This document shows, one piece after another, positions 8,690 to 21,955 of a stretch of DNA of 64,000 bases. Position 1 is the first letter of the stretch; each line of letters opens with the position of its first letter. This DNA comes from Acanthosepion esculentum (Eukaryota > Mollusca > Cephalopoda > Sepiida > Sepiidae): the NCBI GenBank assembly GCA_964036315.1, contig OZ038500.1:56194872-56258871 (forward strand). The letters are read 5' to 3'. The translations under genes were made by a program, and so were the position numbers. The notes beneath the pieces were generated by a model. That model was given only the letters and a program-made list of their open reading frames with translations. It searched no databases and had not been told where the DNA came from.

Positions 8690-9980
8690 TATACAAGAGA
8701 TTAGAAGTATTGGGAGAGATAACAGTTGTTTGGAAAGGATGACGGAGAAAGAATAGAAAAGAAAGACAGTGAAGATATATCACGATCAAGAGAGAGAAAA
8801 AAAAGAAAAGAAAAAAAGAGTTGATATTACAATATAGGAAAAGATATTAGGAGGTTGGAAAGGAAGAGACAGAAAGAAAAGAACGGAAAAGAACGAAAAA
8901 GAATAGATTAGAAACATAGGAAAGTGTACCAGAAGGTGGGAAAGAAAGAGGCAGAAAGAAAAGAATAGAAAAGAAAGAGAAGTGATGTAAAATATAGGAA
9001 GACATATCAGGAAGTTGTAAAGGAAGAGGGAGAAAGAAGAGAAAAGAAAAGAAAAGAACAAAGGAAAATAGATTAGAAATAGAGGAAGAGATACCAGGAG
9101 TTTTGAAAGGAAGAGAGGGAAAGAAAAGTATAAAAACGAAAGAAAGAGATTAGAAACATAGGAAAACATATGAGGTTGGAATGGTAGAGGGAGAGAGAAA
9201 AGAAAAGAAAAGAAAAGAAAAGAAAAGAAAAAAAAGACGAGATTAGAAATATGGGAAAAGATACCAGTAAGTTGGAAATGAAGAGGCAGAAATAAATAAA
9301 TAGAAAAGAAAAAAAAGAGAAGAGATTAGAAATATAGAAAGAGATACCATAAGTTTGGAAAGGTAGAGAGAGAAGGAAAAGAAGAGAAGGGAAGGAGAAG
9401 TAATTAGAAATATAGGAAGAGATACCTGGAGTTTGGAATAGAAAAGCCAGAAAGAAAAGAAAAGAAAAGATATTATAAATATAAGAAAGTATAGTTGGAA
9501 GTTAGAAAGAAAGAGAGAAAGAGAAAAGGGGAGAAGTGAAAGAGAAGGGATTAGATATATAGAAAGAGATACCAGGACTTTGGAAAGGAAGATAGGGAAA
9601 GAAAGGAAAAGAACAGAAGGAGAATATATTAGAATTACAGGAAAAGATTCCAGGCGGTTGGAAAGAAAAAGAGGGAAAAAAGAAAAGAGAAGAAAGTAGA
9701 AATATTGGGAAAGATACAAGGGTGTTCGAAAGGTAGAGAGGGGAAAAGAAAAGGAAGATTGGGGATAGAAATATACGAAGGGATACCAGGAGTTTGGAAA
9801 GGTAGAGAGGGAAAGAAAAGAAAAGGATGAAAGAGAATAAATTAGAAATATAGGAAGTGATATTAGGATATTGGAAAGGTAGAGAGAGACAGAAAAGAAA
9901 AGAAAGAGAAGAAATTAGAAGTATAGGAAGTGATACCAGGAAGCTGGAATGAAAGTGGCAGAAAGAAAAGAAAGAGAAGA
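8690..9980. repeat. Diverged left edge of the purine-rich satellite
   Basis: Irregular monomers of about 75-90 bp, each built on 'gattagaaatataggaag' + 'gataccaggag.ttggaaagg' + a GAAAG-rich spacer. Copies differ in length and sequence and are not in register. They represent the older, unhomogenised flank of the array at 9981-20900. Long minus-strand open frames here are low-complexity by-products. Confidence 0.85.
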
Positions 9981-12900
9981 GATTAGAAATATAGGAAGTG
10001 ATACCAATATTTAGGAAAGGAAGAGTCAGAAAGAAAAGAAGTGAAAAAAAAAGAAAGAGAAAAGATTAGAATTAGTGGATGATATACTGGGTGGTTAAAA
10101 AGAAGCGGGAGAAAGAAAGGAAAAGACAAGAAAGTGAAGAGATTAGAAATATAGGAAGTGACACCAATATTTTGGAAAGGAAGAGTCAGAAAGAAAAGAA
10201 GTGAAAAGAAAGAAAGAGAAAAGATTAGAATTAGTGGATGATATACTGGGTGGTTAAAAAGAAGCGGGAGAAAGAAAGGAAAAGACAAGAAAGAGAAGAG
10301 ATTAGAAATATAGGAAGTGATACCAACATTTTGGAAAGGAAGAGTCAGAAAGAAAAGAAGTGAAAAGAAAGAAAGAGAAAAGATTAGAATTAGTGGATGA
10401 TATACTGGGTGGTTAAAAAGAAGCGGGAGAAAGAAAGGAAAAGACAAGAAAGTGAAGAGATTAGAAATATAGGAAGTGATACCAATATTTTGGAAAGGAA
10501 GAGTCAGAAAGAAAAGAAGTGAAAAGAAAGAAAGAGAAAAGATTAGAATTAGTGGATGATATACTGGGTGGTTAAAAAGAAGCGGGAGAAAGAAAGGAAA
10601 AGACAAGAAAGTGAAGAGATTAGAAATATAGGAAGTGATACCAATATTTTGGAAAGGAAGAGTCAGAAAGAAAAGAAGTGAAAAGAAAGAAAGAGAAAAG
10701 ATTAGAATTAGTGGATGATATACTGGGTGGTTAAAAAGAAGCGGGAGAAAGAAAGGAAAAGACAAGAAAGTGAAGAGATTAGAAATATAGGAAGTGATAC
10801 CAATATTTTGGAAAGGAAGAGTCAGAAAGAAAAGAAGTGAAAAGAAAGAAAGAGAAAAGATTAGAATTAGTGGATGATATACTGGGTGGTTAAAAAGAAG
10901 CGGGAGAAAGAAAGGAAAAGACAAGAAAGTGAAGAGATTAGAAATATAGGAAGTGACACCAATATTTTGGAAAGGAAGAGTCAGAAAGAAAAGAAGTGAA
11001 AAGAAAGAAAGAGAAAAGATTAGAATTAGTGGATGATATACTGGGTGGTTAAAAAGAAGCGGGAGAAAGAAAGGAAAAGACAAGAAAGTGAAGAGATTAG
11101 AAATATAGGAAGTGATACCAATATTTTGGAAAGGAAGAGTCAGAAAGAAAAGAAGTGAAAAGAAAGAAAGAGAAAAGATTAGAATTAGTGGATGATATAC
11201 TGGGTGGTTAAAAAGAAGCGGGAGAAAGAAAGGAAAAGACAAGAAAGAGAAGAGATTAGAAATATAGGAAGTGATACCAATATTTTGGAAAGGAAGAGTC
11301 AGAAAGAAAAGAAGTGAAAAGAAAGAAAGAGAAAAGATTAGAATTAGTGGATGATATACTGGGTGGTTAAAAAGAAGCGGGAGAAAGAAAGGAAAAGACA
11401 AGAAAGAGAAGAGATTAGAAATATAGGAAGTGATACCAATATTTTGGAAAGGAAGAGTCAGAAAGAAAAGAAGTGAAAAGAAAGAAAGAGAAAAGATTAG
11501 AATTAGTGGATGATATACTGGGTGGTTAAAAAGAAGCGGGAGAAAGAAAGGAAAAGACAAGAAAGAGAAGAGATTAGAAATATAGGAAGTGATACCAATA
11601 TTTTGGAAAGGAAGAGTCAGAAAGAAAAGAAGTGAAAAGAAAGAAAGAGAAAAGATTAGAATTAGTGGATGATATACTGGGTGGTTAAAAAGAAGCGGGA
11701 GAAAGAAAGGAAAAGACAAGAAAGTGAACAGATTAGAAATATAGGAAGTGACACCAATATTTTGGAAAGGAAGAGTCAGAACGAAAAGAAGTGAAAAGAA
11801 AGAAAGAGAAAAGATTAGAATTAGTGGATGATATACTGGGTGGTTAAAAAGAAGCGGGAGAAAGAAAGGAAAAGACAAGAAAGAGAAGAGATTAGAAATA
11901 TAGGAAGTGACACCAATATTTTGGAAAGGAAGAGTCAGAAAGAAAAGAAGTGAAAAGAAAGAAAGAGAAAAGATTAGAATTAGTGGATGATATACTGGGT
12001 GGTTAAAAAGAAGCGGGAGAAAGAAAGGAAAAGACAAGAAAGAGAAGAGATTAGAAATATAGGAAGTGACACCAATATTTTGGAAAGGAAGAGTCAGAAA
12101 GAAAAGAAGTGAAAAGAAAGAAAGAGAAAAGATTAGAATTAGTGGATGATATACTGGGTGGTTAAAAAGAAGCGGGAGAAAGAAAGGAAAAGACAAGAAA
12201 GAGAAGAGATTAGAAATATAGGAAGTGATACCAATATTTTGGAAAGGAAGAGTCAGAAAGAAAAGAAGTGAAAAGAAAGAAAGAGAAAAGATTAGAATTA
12301 GTGGATGATATACTGGGTGGTTAAAAAGAAGCGGGAGAAAGAAAGGAAAAGACAAGAAAGAGAAGAGATTAGAAATATAGGAAGTGACACCAATATTTTG
12401 GAAAGGAAGAGTCAGAAAGAAAAGAAGTGAAAAGAAAGAAAGAGAAAAGATTAGAATTAGTGGATGATATACTGGGTGGTTAAAAAGAAGCGGGAGAAAG
12501 AAAGGAAAAGACGAGAAAGTGAAGAGATTAGAAATATAGGAAGTGATACCAATATTTTGGAAAGGAAGAGTCAGAAAGAAAAGAAGTGAAAAGAAAGAAA
12601 GAGAAAAGATTAGAATTAGTGGATGATATACTGGGTGGTTAAAAAGAAGCGGGAGAAAGAAAGGAAAAGACAAGAAAGTGAACAGATTAGAAATATAGGA
12701 AGTGACACCAATATTTTGGAAAGGAAGAGTCAGAAAGAAAAGAAGTGGAAAGAAAGAAAGAGAAAAGATTAGAATTAGTGGATGATATACTGGGTGGTTA
12801 AAAAGAAGCGGGAGAAAGAAAGGAAAAGACAAGAAAGAGAAGAGATTAGAAATATAGGAAGTGATACCAATATTTTGGAAAGGAAGTGTCAGAAAGAAAA

Positions 12901-15900
12901 GAAGTGAAAAGAAAGAAAGAGAAAAGATTAGAATTAGTGGATGATATACTGGGTGGTTAAAAAGAAGCGGGAGAAAGAAAGGAAAAGACAAGAAAGAGAA
13001 GAGATTAGAAATATAGGAAGTGATACCAACATTTTGGAAAGGAAGAATCAGAAAGAAAAGAAGTGAAAAGAAAGAAAGAGAAAAGATTAGAATTAGTGGA
13101 TGATATACTGGGTGGTTAAAAAGAAGCGGGAGAAAGAAAGGAAAAGACAAGAAAGTGAAGAGATTAGAAATATAGGAAGTGACACCAATATTTTGGAATG
13201 GAAGAGTCAGAAAGAAAAGAAGTGAAAAGAAAGAAAGAGAAAAGATTAGAATTAGTGGATGATATACTGGGTGGTTAAAAAGAAGCGGGAGAAAGAAAGG
13301 AAAAGACAAGAAAGTGAAGAGATTAGAAATATAGGAAGTGATACCAATATTTTGGAAAGGAAGAGTCAGAAAGAAAAGAAGTGAAAAGAAAGAAAGAGAA
13401 AAGATTAGAATTAGTGGATGATATACTGGGTGGTTAAAAAGAAGCGGGAGAAAGAAAGGAAAAGACAAGAAAGAGAAGAGATTAGAAATATAGGAAGTGA
13501 TACCAATATTTTGGAAAGGAAGAGTCAGAAAGAAAAGAAGTGAAAAGAAAGAAAGAGAAAAGATTAGAATTAGTGGATGATATACTGGGTGGTTAAAAAG
13601 AAGCGGGAGAAAGAAAGGAAAAGACAAGAAAGTGAAGAGATTAGAAATATAGGAAGTGATACCAATATTTTGGAAAGGAAGAGTCAGAAAGAAAAGAAGT
13701 GAAAAGAAAGAAAGAGAAAAGATTAGAATTAGTGGATGATATACTGGGTGGTTAAAAAGAAGCGGGAGAAAGAAAGGAAAAGACAAGAAAGAGAAGAGAT
13801 TAGAAATATAGGAAGTGATACCAATATTTTGGAAAGGAAGAGTCAGAAAGAAAAGAAGTGAAAAGAAAGAAAGAGAAAAGATTAGAATTAGTGGATGATA
13901 TACTGGGTGGTTAAAAAGAAGCGGGAGAAAGAAAGGAAAAGACAAGAAAGAGAAGAGATTAGAAATATAGGAAGTGATACCAATATTTTGGAAAGGAAGA
14001 GTCAGAAAGAAAAGAAGTGAAAAGAAAGAAAGAGAAAAGATTAGAATTAGTGGATGATATACTGGGTGGTTAAAAAGAAGCGGGAGAAAGAAAGGAAAAG
14101 ACAAGAAAGAGAAGAGATTAGAAATATAGGAAGTGATACCAATATTTTGGAAAGGAAGAGTCAGAAAGAAAAGAAGTGAAAAGAAAGAAAGAGAAAAGAT
14201 TAGAATTAGTGGATGATATACTGGGTGGTTAAAAAGAAGCGGGAGAAAGAAAGGAAAAGACAAGAAAGAGAAGAGATTAGAAATATAGGAAGTGATACCA
14301 ATATTTTGGAAAGGAAGAGTCAGAAAGAAAAGAAGTGAAAAGAAAGAAAGAGAAAAGATTAGAATTAGTGGATGATATACTGGGTGGTTAAAAAGAAGCG
14401 GGAGAAAGAAAGGAAAAGACAAGAAAGTGAACAGATTAGAAATATAGGAAGTGACACCAATATTTTGGAAAGGAAGAGTCAGAACGAAAAGAAGTGAAAA
14501 GAAAGAAAGAGAAAAGATTAGAATTAGTGGATGATATACTGGGTGGTTAAAAAGAAGCGGGAGAAAGAAAGGAAAAGACAAGAAAGAGAAGAGATTAGAA
14601 ATATAGGAAGTGACACCAATATTTTGGAAAGGAAGAGTCAGAAAGAAAAGAAGTGAAAAGAAAGAAAGAGAAAAGATTAGAATTAGTGGATGATATACTG
14701 GGTGGTTAAAAAGAAGCGGGAGAAAGAAAGGAAAAGACAAGAAAGAGAAGAGATTAGAAATATAGGAAGTGACACCAATATTTTGGAAAGGAAGAGTCAG
14801 AAAGAAAAGAAGTGAAAAGAAAGAAAGAGAAAAGATTAGAATTAGTGGATGATATACTGGGTGGTTAAAAAGAAGCGGGAGAAAGAAAGGAAAAGACAAG
14901 AAAGAGAAGAGATTAGAAATATAGGAAGTGATACCAATATTTTGGAAAGGAAGAGTCAGAAAGAAAAGAAGTGAAAAGAAAGAAAGAGAAAAGATTAGAA
15001 TTAGTGGATGATATACTGGGTGGTTAAAAAGAAGCGGGAGAAAGAAAGGAAAAGACAAGAAAGAGAAGAGATTAGAAATATAGGAAGTGACACCAATATT
15101 TTGGAAAGGAAGAGTCAGAAAGAAAAGAAGTGAAAAGAAAGAAAGAGAAAAGATTAGAATTAGTGGATGATATACTGGGTGGTTAAAAAGAAGCGGGAGA
15201 AAGAAAGGAAAAGACAAGAAAATGAAGAGATTAGAAATATAGGAAGTGATACCAATATTTTGGAAAGGAAGAGTCAGAAAGAAAAGAAGTGAAAAGAAAG
15301 AAAGAGAAAAGATTAGAATTAGTGGATGATATACTGGGTGGTTAAAAAGAAGCGGGAGAAAGAAAGGAAAAGACAAGAAAGTGAACAGATTAGAAATATA
15401 GGAAGTGACACCAATATTTTGGAAAGGAAGAGTCAGAAAGAAAAGAAGTGGAAAGAAAGAAAGAGAAAAGATTAGAATTAGTGGATGATATACTGGGTGG
15501 TAAAAAAGAAGCGGGAGAAAGAAAGGAAAAGACAAGAAAGTGAAGAGATTAGAAATATAGGAAGTGATACCAATATTTTGGAAAGGAAGAGTCAGAAAGA
15601 AAAGAAGTGAAAAGAAAGAAAGAGAAAAGATTAGAATTAGTGGATGATATACTGGGTGGTTAAAAAGAAGCGGGAGAAAGAAAGGAAAAGACAAGAAAGT
15701 GAACAGATTAGAAATATAGGAAGTGACACCAATATTTTGGAAAGGAAGAGTCAGAAAGAAAAGAAGTGGAAAGAAAGAAAGAGAAAAGATTAGAATTAGT
15801 GGATGATATACTGGGTGGTTAAAAAGAAGCGGGAGAAAGAAAGGAAAAGACAAGAAAGTGAAGAGATTAGAAATATAGGAAGTGATACCAATATTTTGGA

Positions 15901-18900
15901 AAGGAAGAGTCAGAAAGAAAAGAAGTGAAAAGAAAGAAAGAGAAAAGATTAGAATTAGTGGATGATATACTGGGTGGTTAAAAAGAAGCGGGAGAAAGAA
16001 AGGAAAAGACAAGAAAGAGAAGAGATTAGAAATATAGGAAGTGATACCAATATTTTGGAAAGGAAGAGTCAGAAAGAAAAGAAGTGAAAAGAAAGAAAGA
16101 GAAAATATTAGAATTAGTGGATGATATACTGGGTGGTTAAAAAGAAGCGGGAGAAAGAAAGGAAAAGACAAGAAAGAGAAGAGATTAGAAATATAGGAAG
16201 TGATACCAATATTTTGGAAAGGAAGAGTCAGAAAGAAAAGAAGTGAAAAGAAAGAAAGAGAAAATATTAGAATTAGTGGATGATATACTGGGTGGTTAAA
16301 AAGAAGCGGGAGAAAGAAAGGAAAAGACAAGAAAGAGAAGAGATTAGAAATATAGGAAGTGATACCAATATTTTGGAAAGGAAGAGTCAGAAAGAAAATA
16401 AGTGAAAAGAAAGAAAGAGAAAAGATTAGAATTAGTGGATGATATACTGGGTGGTTAAAAAGAAGCGGGAGAAAGAAAGGAAAAGACAAGAAAGAGAAGA
16501 GATTAGAAATATAGGAAGTGATACCAAAATTTTGGAAAGGAAGAGTCAGAAAGAAAAGAAGTGAAAAGAAGGAAAGAGAAAAGATTAGAATTAGTGGATG
16601 ATATACTGGGTGCTTAAAAAGAAGCGGGAGAAAGAAAGGAAAAGACAAGAAAGAGAAGAGATTAGAAATATAGGAAGTGATACCAATATTTTGGAAAGGA
16701 AGAGTCAGAAAGAAAAGAAGTGAAAAGAAAGAAAGAGAAAAGATTAGAATTAGTGGATGATATACTGGGTGGTTAAAAAGAAGCGGGAGAAAGAAAGGAA
16801 AAGACAAGAAAGAGAAGAGATTAGAAATATAGGAAGTGACACCAATATTTTGGAAAGGAAGAGTCAGAAGGAAAAGAAGTGAAAAGAAAGAAAGAGAAAA
16901 GATTAGAATTAGTGGATGATATACTGGGTGGTTAAAAAGAAGCGGGAGAAAGAAAGGAAAAGACAAGAAAGTGAAGAGATTAGAAATATAGGAAGTGATA
17001 CCAATATTTTGGAAAGGAAGAGTCAGAAAGAAAAGAAGTGAAAAGAAAGAAAGAGAAAAGATTAGAATTAGTGGATGATATACTGGGTGGTTAAAAAGAA
17101 GCGGGAGAAAGAAAGGAAAAGACAAGAAAGTGAAGAGATTAGAAATATAGGAAGTGATACCAATATTTTGGAAAGGAAGAGTCAGAAAGAAAAGAAGTGA
17201 AAAGAAAGAAAGAGAAAATATTAGAATTAGTGGATGATATACTGGGTGGTTAAAAAGAAGCGGGAGAAAGAAAGGAAAAGACAAGAAAGAGAAGAGATTA
17301 GAAATATAGGAAGTGATACCAATATTTTGGAAAGGAAGAGTCAGAAAGAAAAGAAGTGAAAAGAAAGAAAGAGAAAATATTAGAATTAGTGGATGATATA
17401 CTGGGTGGTTAAAAAGAAGCGGGAGAAAGAAAGGAAAAGACAAGAAAGAGAAGAGATTAGAAATATAGGAAGTGATACCAATATTTTGGAAAGGAAGAGT
17501 CAGAAAGAAAAGAAGTGAAAAGAAAGAAAGAGAAAAGATTAGAATTAGTGGATGATATACTGGGTGGTTAAAAAGAAGCGGGAGAAAGAAAGGAAAAGAC
17601 AAGAAAGAGAAGAGATTAGAAATATAGGAAGTGATACCAAAATTTTGGAAAGGAAGAGTCAGAAAGAAAAGAAGTGAAAAGAAGGAAAGAGAAAAGATTA
17701 GAATTAGTGGATGATATACTGGGTGGTTAAAAAGAAGCGGGAGAAAGAAAGGAAAAGACAAGAAAGAGAAGAGATTAGAAATATAGGAAGTGATACCAAT
17801 ATTTTGGAAAGGAAGAGTCAGAAAGAAAAGAAGTGAAAAGAAAGAAAGAGAAAAGATTAGAATTAGTGGATGATATACTGGGTGGTTAAAAAGAAGCGGG
17901 AGAAAGAAAGGAAAAGACAAGAAAGAGAAGAGATTAGAAATATAGGAAGTGACACCAATATTTTGGAAAGGAAGAGTCAGAAGGAAAAGAAGTGAAAAGA
18001 AAGAAAGAGAAAAGATTAGAATTAGTGGATGATATACTGGGTGGTTAAAAAGAAGCGGGAGAAAGAAAGGAAAAGACAAGAAAGTGAAGAGATTAGAAAT
18101 ATAGGAAGTGATACCAATATTTTGGAAAGGAAGAGTCAGAAAGAAAAGAAGTGAAAAGAAAGAAAGAGAAAAGATTAGAATTAGTGGATGATATACTGGG
18201 TGGTTAAAAAGAAGCGGGAGAAAGAAAGGAAAAGAAAAGAAAGTGAAGAGATTAGAAATATAGGAAGTGATACCAATATTTTCGAAAGGAAGAGTCAGAA
18301 AGAAAAGAAGTGAAAAGAAAGAAAGAGAAAATATTAGAATTAGTGGATGATATACTGGGTGGTTAAAAAGAAGCGGGAGAAAGAAAGGAAAAGACAAGAA
18401 AGAGAAGAGATTAGAAATATAGGAAGTGATACCAATATTTTGGAAAGGAAGAGTCAGAAAGAAAAGAAGTGAAAAGAAAGAAAGAGAAAAGATTAGAATT
18501 AGTGGATGATATACTGGGTGGTTAAAAAGAAGCGGGAGAAAGAAAGGAAAAGACAAGAAAGAGAAGAGATTAGAAATATAGGAAGTGATACCAATATTTT
18601 GGAAAGGAAGAGTCAGAAAGAAAAGAAGTGAAAAGAAAGAAAGAGAAAATATTAGAATTAGTGGATGATATACTGGGTGGTTAAAAAGAAGCGGGAGAAA
18701 GAAAGGAAAAGACAAGAAAGAGAAGAGATTAGAAATATAGGAAGTGATACCAATATTTTGGAAAGGAAGAGTCAGAAAGAAAAGAAGTGAAAAGAAAGAA
18801 AGAGAAAATATTAGAATTAGTGGATGATATACTCGGTGGTTAAAAAGAAGCGGGAGAAAGAAAGGAAAAGACAAGAAAGAGAAGAGATTAGAAATATAGG

Positions 18901-20900
18901 AAGTGATACCAATATTTTGTAAAGGAAGAGTCAGAAAGAAAAGAAGTGAAAAGAAAGAAAGAGAAAAGATTAGAATTAGTGGATGATATACTGGGTGGTT
19001 AAAAAGAAGCGGGAGAAAGAAAGGAAAAGACAAGAAAGAGAAGAGATTAGAAATATAGGAAGTGATACCAATATTTTGGAAAGGAAGAGTCAGAAAGAAA
19101 AGAAGTGAAAAGAAAGAAAGAGAAAAGATTAGAATTAGTGGATGATATACTGGGTGGTTAAAAAGAAGCGGGAGAAAGAAAGGAAAAGACAAGAAAGAGA
19201 AGAGATTAGAAATATAGGAAGTGATACCAATATTTTGGAAAGGAAGAGTCAGAAAGTAAAGAAGTGAAAAGAAAGAAAGAGAAAAGATTAGAATTAGTGG
19301 ATGATATACTGGGTGGTTAAAAAGAAGCGGGAGAAAGAAAGGAAAAGACAAGAAAGAGAAGAGATTAGGAATATAGGAAGTGACACCAATATTTTGGAAA
19401 GGAAGAGTCAGAAAGAAAAGAAGTGAAAAGAAAGAAAGAGAAAAGATTAGAATTAGTGGATGATATACTGGGTGGTTAAAAAGAAGCGGGAGAAAGAAAG
19501 GAAAAGACAAGAAAGTGAAGAGATTAGAAATATAGGAAGTGATACCAATATTTTGGAAAGGAAGAGTCAGAAAGAAAAGAAGTGAAAAGAAAGAAAGAGA
19601 AAAGATTAGAATTAGTGGATGATATACTGGGTGGTTAAAAAGAAGCGGGAGAAAGAAAGGAAAAGACAAGAAAGTGAAGAGATTAGAAATATAGGAAGTG
19701 ACACCAATATTTTGGAAAGGAAGAGTCAGAAAGAAAAGAAGTGAAAAGAAAGAAAGAGAAAAGATTAGAATTAGTGGATGATATACTGGGTGGTTAAAAA
19801 GAAGCGGGAGAAAGAAAGGAAAAGACAAGAAAGTGAAGAGATTAGAAATATAGGAAGTGACACCAATATTTTGGAAAGGAAGAGTCAGAAAGAAAAGAAG
19901 TGAAAAGAAAGAAAGAGAAAAGATTAGAATTAGTGGATGATATACTGGGTGGTTAAAAAGAAGCGGGAGAAAGAAAGGAAAAGACAAGAAAGAGAACAGA
20001 TTAGAAATATAGGAAGTGACACCAATATTTTGGAAAGGAAGAGTCAGAAAGAAAAGAAGTGAAAAGAAAGAAAGAGAAAAGATTAGAATTAGTGGATGAT
20101 ATACTGGGTGGTTAAAAAGAAGCGGGAGAAAGAAAGGAAAAGACAAGAAAGAGAACAGATTAGAAATATAGGAAGTGACACCAATATTTTGGAAAGGAAG
20201 AGTCAGAAAGAAAAGAAGTGAAAAGAAAGAAAGAGAAAAGATTAGAATTAGTGGATGATATACTGGGTGGTTAAAAAGAAGCGGGAGAAAGAAAGGAAAA
20301 GACAAGAAAGTGAAGAGATTAGAAATATAGGAAGTGACACCAATATTTTGGAAAGGAAGAGTCAGAAAGAAAAGAAGTGAAAAGAAAGAAAGAGAAAAGA
20401 TTAGAATTAGTGGATGATATACTGGGTGGTTAAAAAGAAGCGGGAGAAAGAAAGGAAAAGACAAGAAAGTGAAGAGATTAGAAATATAGGAAGTGACACC
20501 AATATTTTGGAAAGAAAGAGTCAGAAAGAAAAGAAGTGAAAAGAAAGAAAGAGAAAAGATTAGAATTAGTGGATGATATACTGGGTGGTTAAAAAGAAGC
20601 GGGAGAAAGAAAGGAAAAGACAAGAAAGTGAAGAGATTAGAAATATAGGAAGTGACACCAATATTTTGGAAAGGAAGAGTCAGAAAGAAAAGAAGTGAAA
20701 AGAAAGAAAGAGAAAAGATTAGAATTAGTGGATTATATACTGGGTGGTTAAAAAGAAGCGGGAGAAAGAAAGGAAAAGACAAGAAAATGAAGAGATTAGA
20801 AATATAGGAAGTGACACCAGGAGTTTGGAAATCAAATGGCAGAAAGAAAATAAAATAAAAGAAAGAGAATATATTAGAAGTAGAGGAAGATATACCGGGA
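9981..20900. repeat. 159-bp megasatellite, ~68 tandem copies
   Basis: The word 'gattagaaatataggaag' recurs every 159 bp. Between 10141 and 20794 the distance is 10653 = 67 x 159, so there is no net insertion or deletion across 67 units; the first unit (9981-10140) is 160 bp. Each unit is two related halves of about 82 and 77 bp, both starting with 'gattagaa', so it is a dimer of the flanking monomer. Variation is limited to a few recurring sites (gatacc/gacacc, aagtgaagag/aagagaagag/aagtgaacag, gaaaagatt/gaaaatatt). Shared rare variants show block duplications of 7 and 17 units. The plus strand is almost pure purine. Confidence 0.98.
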
Positions 20901-20938
20901 GGTTTGAAAGGAAGAGAAAGAAAGAAAGGAAAAGACAA
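9983..20938 (-). other. 3651-codon open frame inside the megasatellite (not a gene)
   Basis: One minus-strand frame stays open through the array because 159 is 3 x 53 and the unit has no stop in that frame. The product would be 53-residue repeats rich in Phe, Leu and Ser (for example FSFLSFPFFLPLLF). There is no promoter, splice or domain evidence, and the diverged flanks are not open in this frame. I regard it as a consequence of the repeat. It is listed because an automatic annotator may call it. Confidence 0.85.
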
Positions 20939-21282
20939 GAGAGAGAAGAGATTAGAAATATAGAAAGAGATAGAAGGATGGAAATAACGAGCGATAAAAA
21001 AAGGAAAAATCTCGAAAAGAAAGAGAATAGATTATCAATATAGGAAGATTATAAATATAGGAAGTTGAAAGGGAGTGATAGAAATAAAAGAAAAGAAAAG
21101 AAAAAGAAAGAGATAACAATATAAGAGGAGATACAAAGAGTTTGGAAAGGAAGACGCACAAGAAAAAATAGAAAAGAAAGAAAAGTGATTAGAAATATAG
21201 TAAAAAATACCAGGAGGTTGGAAATAAAGAGAGAGAAAGTCAAGAAAGGAAAGTAAGGAGATTAGAAATAGAGAAAGAGACA
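20901..21282. repeat. Diverged satellite monomers
   Basis: The same purine-rich monomer type as the left edge, out of register with the 159-bp units. It marks the right boundary of the homogenised array. Confidence 0.8.
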
Positions 21283-21955
21283 TCTAGAATATCGAAAAGG
21301 AAGTGACAGAAAGAAAAGAAATGTAAAGAAAAGAAAAGAAAAGAAAGAGAAAAATAGAACAATTTGAAGTGTTATCGGGAAGTTGGAAAGGAAGAGGCAG
21401 AAAGAAATGATTAGAAAAGAGAGAGAAGAGATTAGAAATATAGAAAGAGATATCTAGAATATCGAAAAGGAAGTGACAGAAAGAAAAGAAATGTAAAGAA
21501 AAGAAAAGAAAAGAAAGAGAAAAATAGAACAATTTGAAGTGTTATCGGGAAGTTGGAAAGGAAGAGGCAGAAAGAAATGATTAGAAAAGAGAGAGAAGAG
21601 ATTAGAAATATAGAAAGAGATATCTAGAATATCGAAAAGGAAGTGACAGAAAGAAAAGAAATGTAAAGAAAAGAAAAGAAAAGAAAGAGAAAAATAGAAC
21701 AATTTGAAGTGTTATCGGGAAGTTGGAAAGGAAGAGGCAGAAAGAAATGATTAGAAAAGAGAGAGAAGAGATTAGAAATATAGAAAGAGATATCTAGAAT
21801 ATCGAAACGGAAGTGACAGAAAGAAAAGAGATGTAAAGAAAAGAAAGAGAAAAATAGAACAATTTGAAGTGTTATCGGGAAGTTGGAAAGGAAGAGGCAG
21901 AAAGAAATGATCAGAAAAGAGAGAGAAGAGATTAGAAATATAGAAAGAGATACCA
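21283..21955. repeat. 170-bp tandem repeat, 4 copies
   Basis: 'ctagaatatcgaaa' recurs at 21284, 21454, 21624 and 21794, exactly 170 bp apart. The first three copies are almost identical; the fourth is about 10 bp shorter through loss of an 'aagaaaagaa' run. The unit again combines two monomer-like halves, so this is an independent amplification of the same satellite family. Confidence 0.95.

Noticed and set aside
9983..20938. A giant 3651-residue Phe/Leu-rich membrane protein gene
   Set aside because: The open frame follows from a 3n-length repeat without a stop in that frame. There is no start context, domain, intron signal or sequence outside the repeat that would make it a gene.
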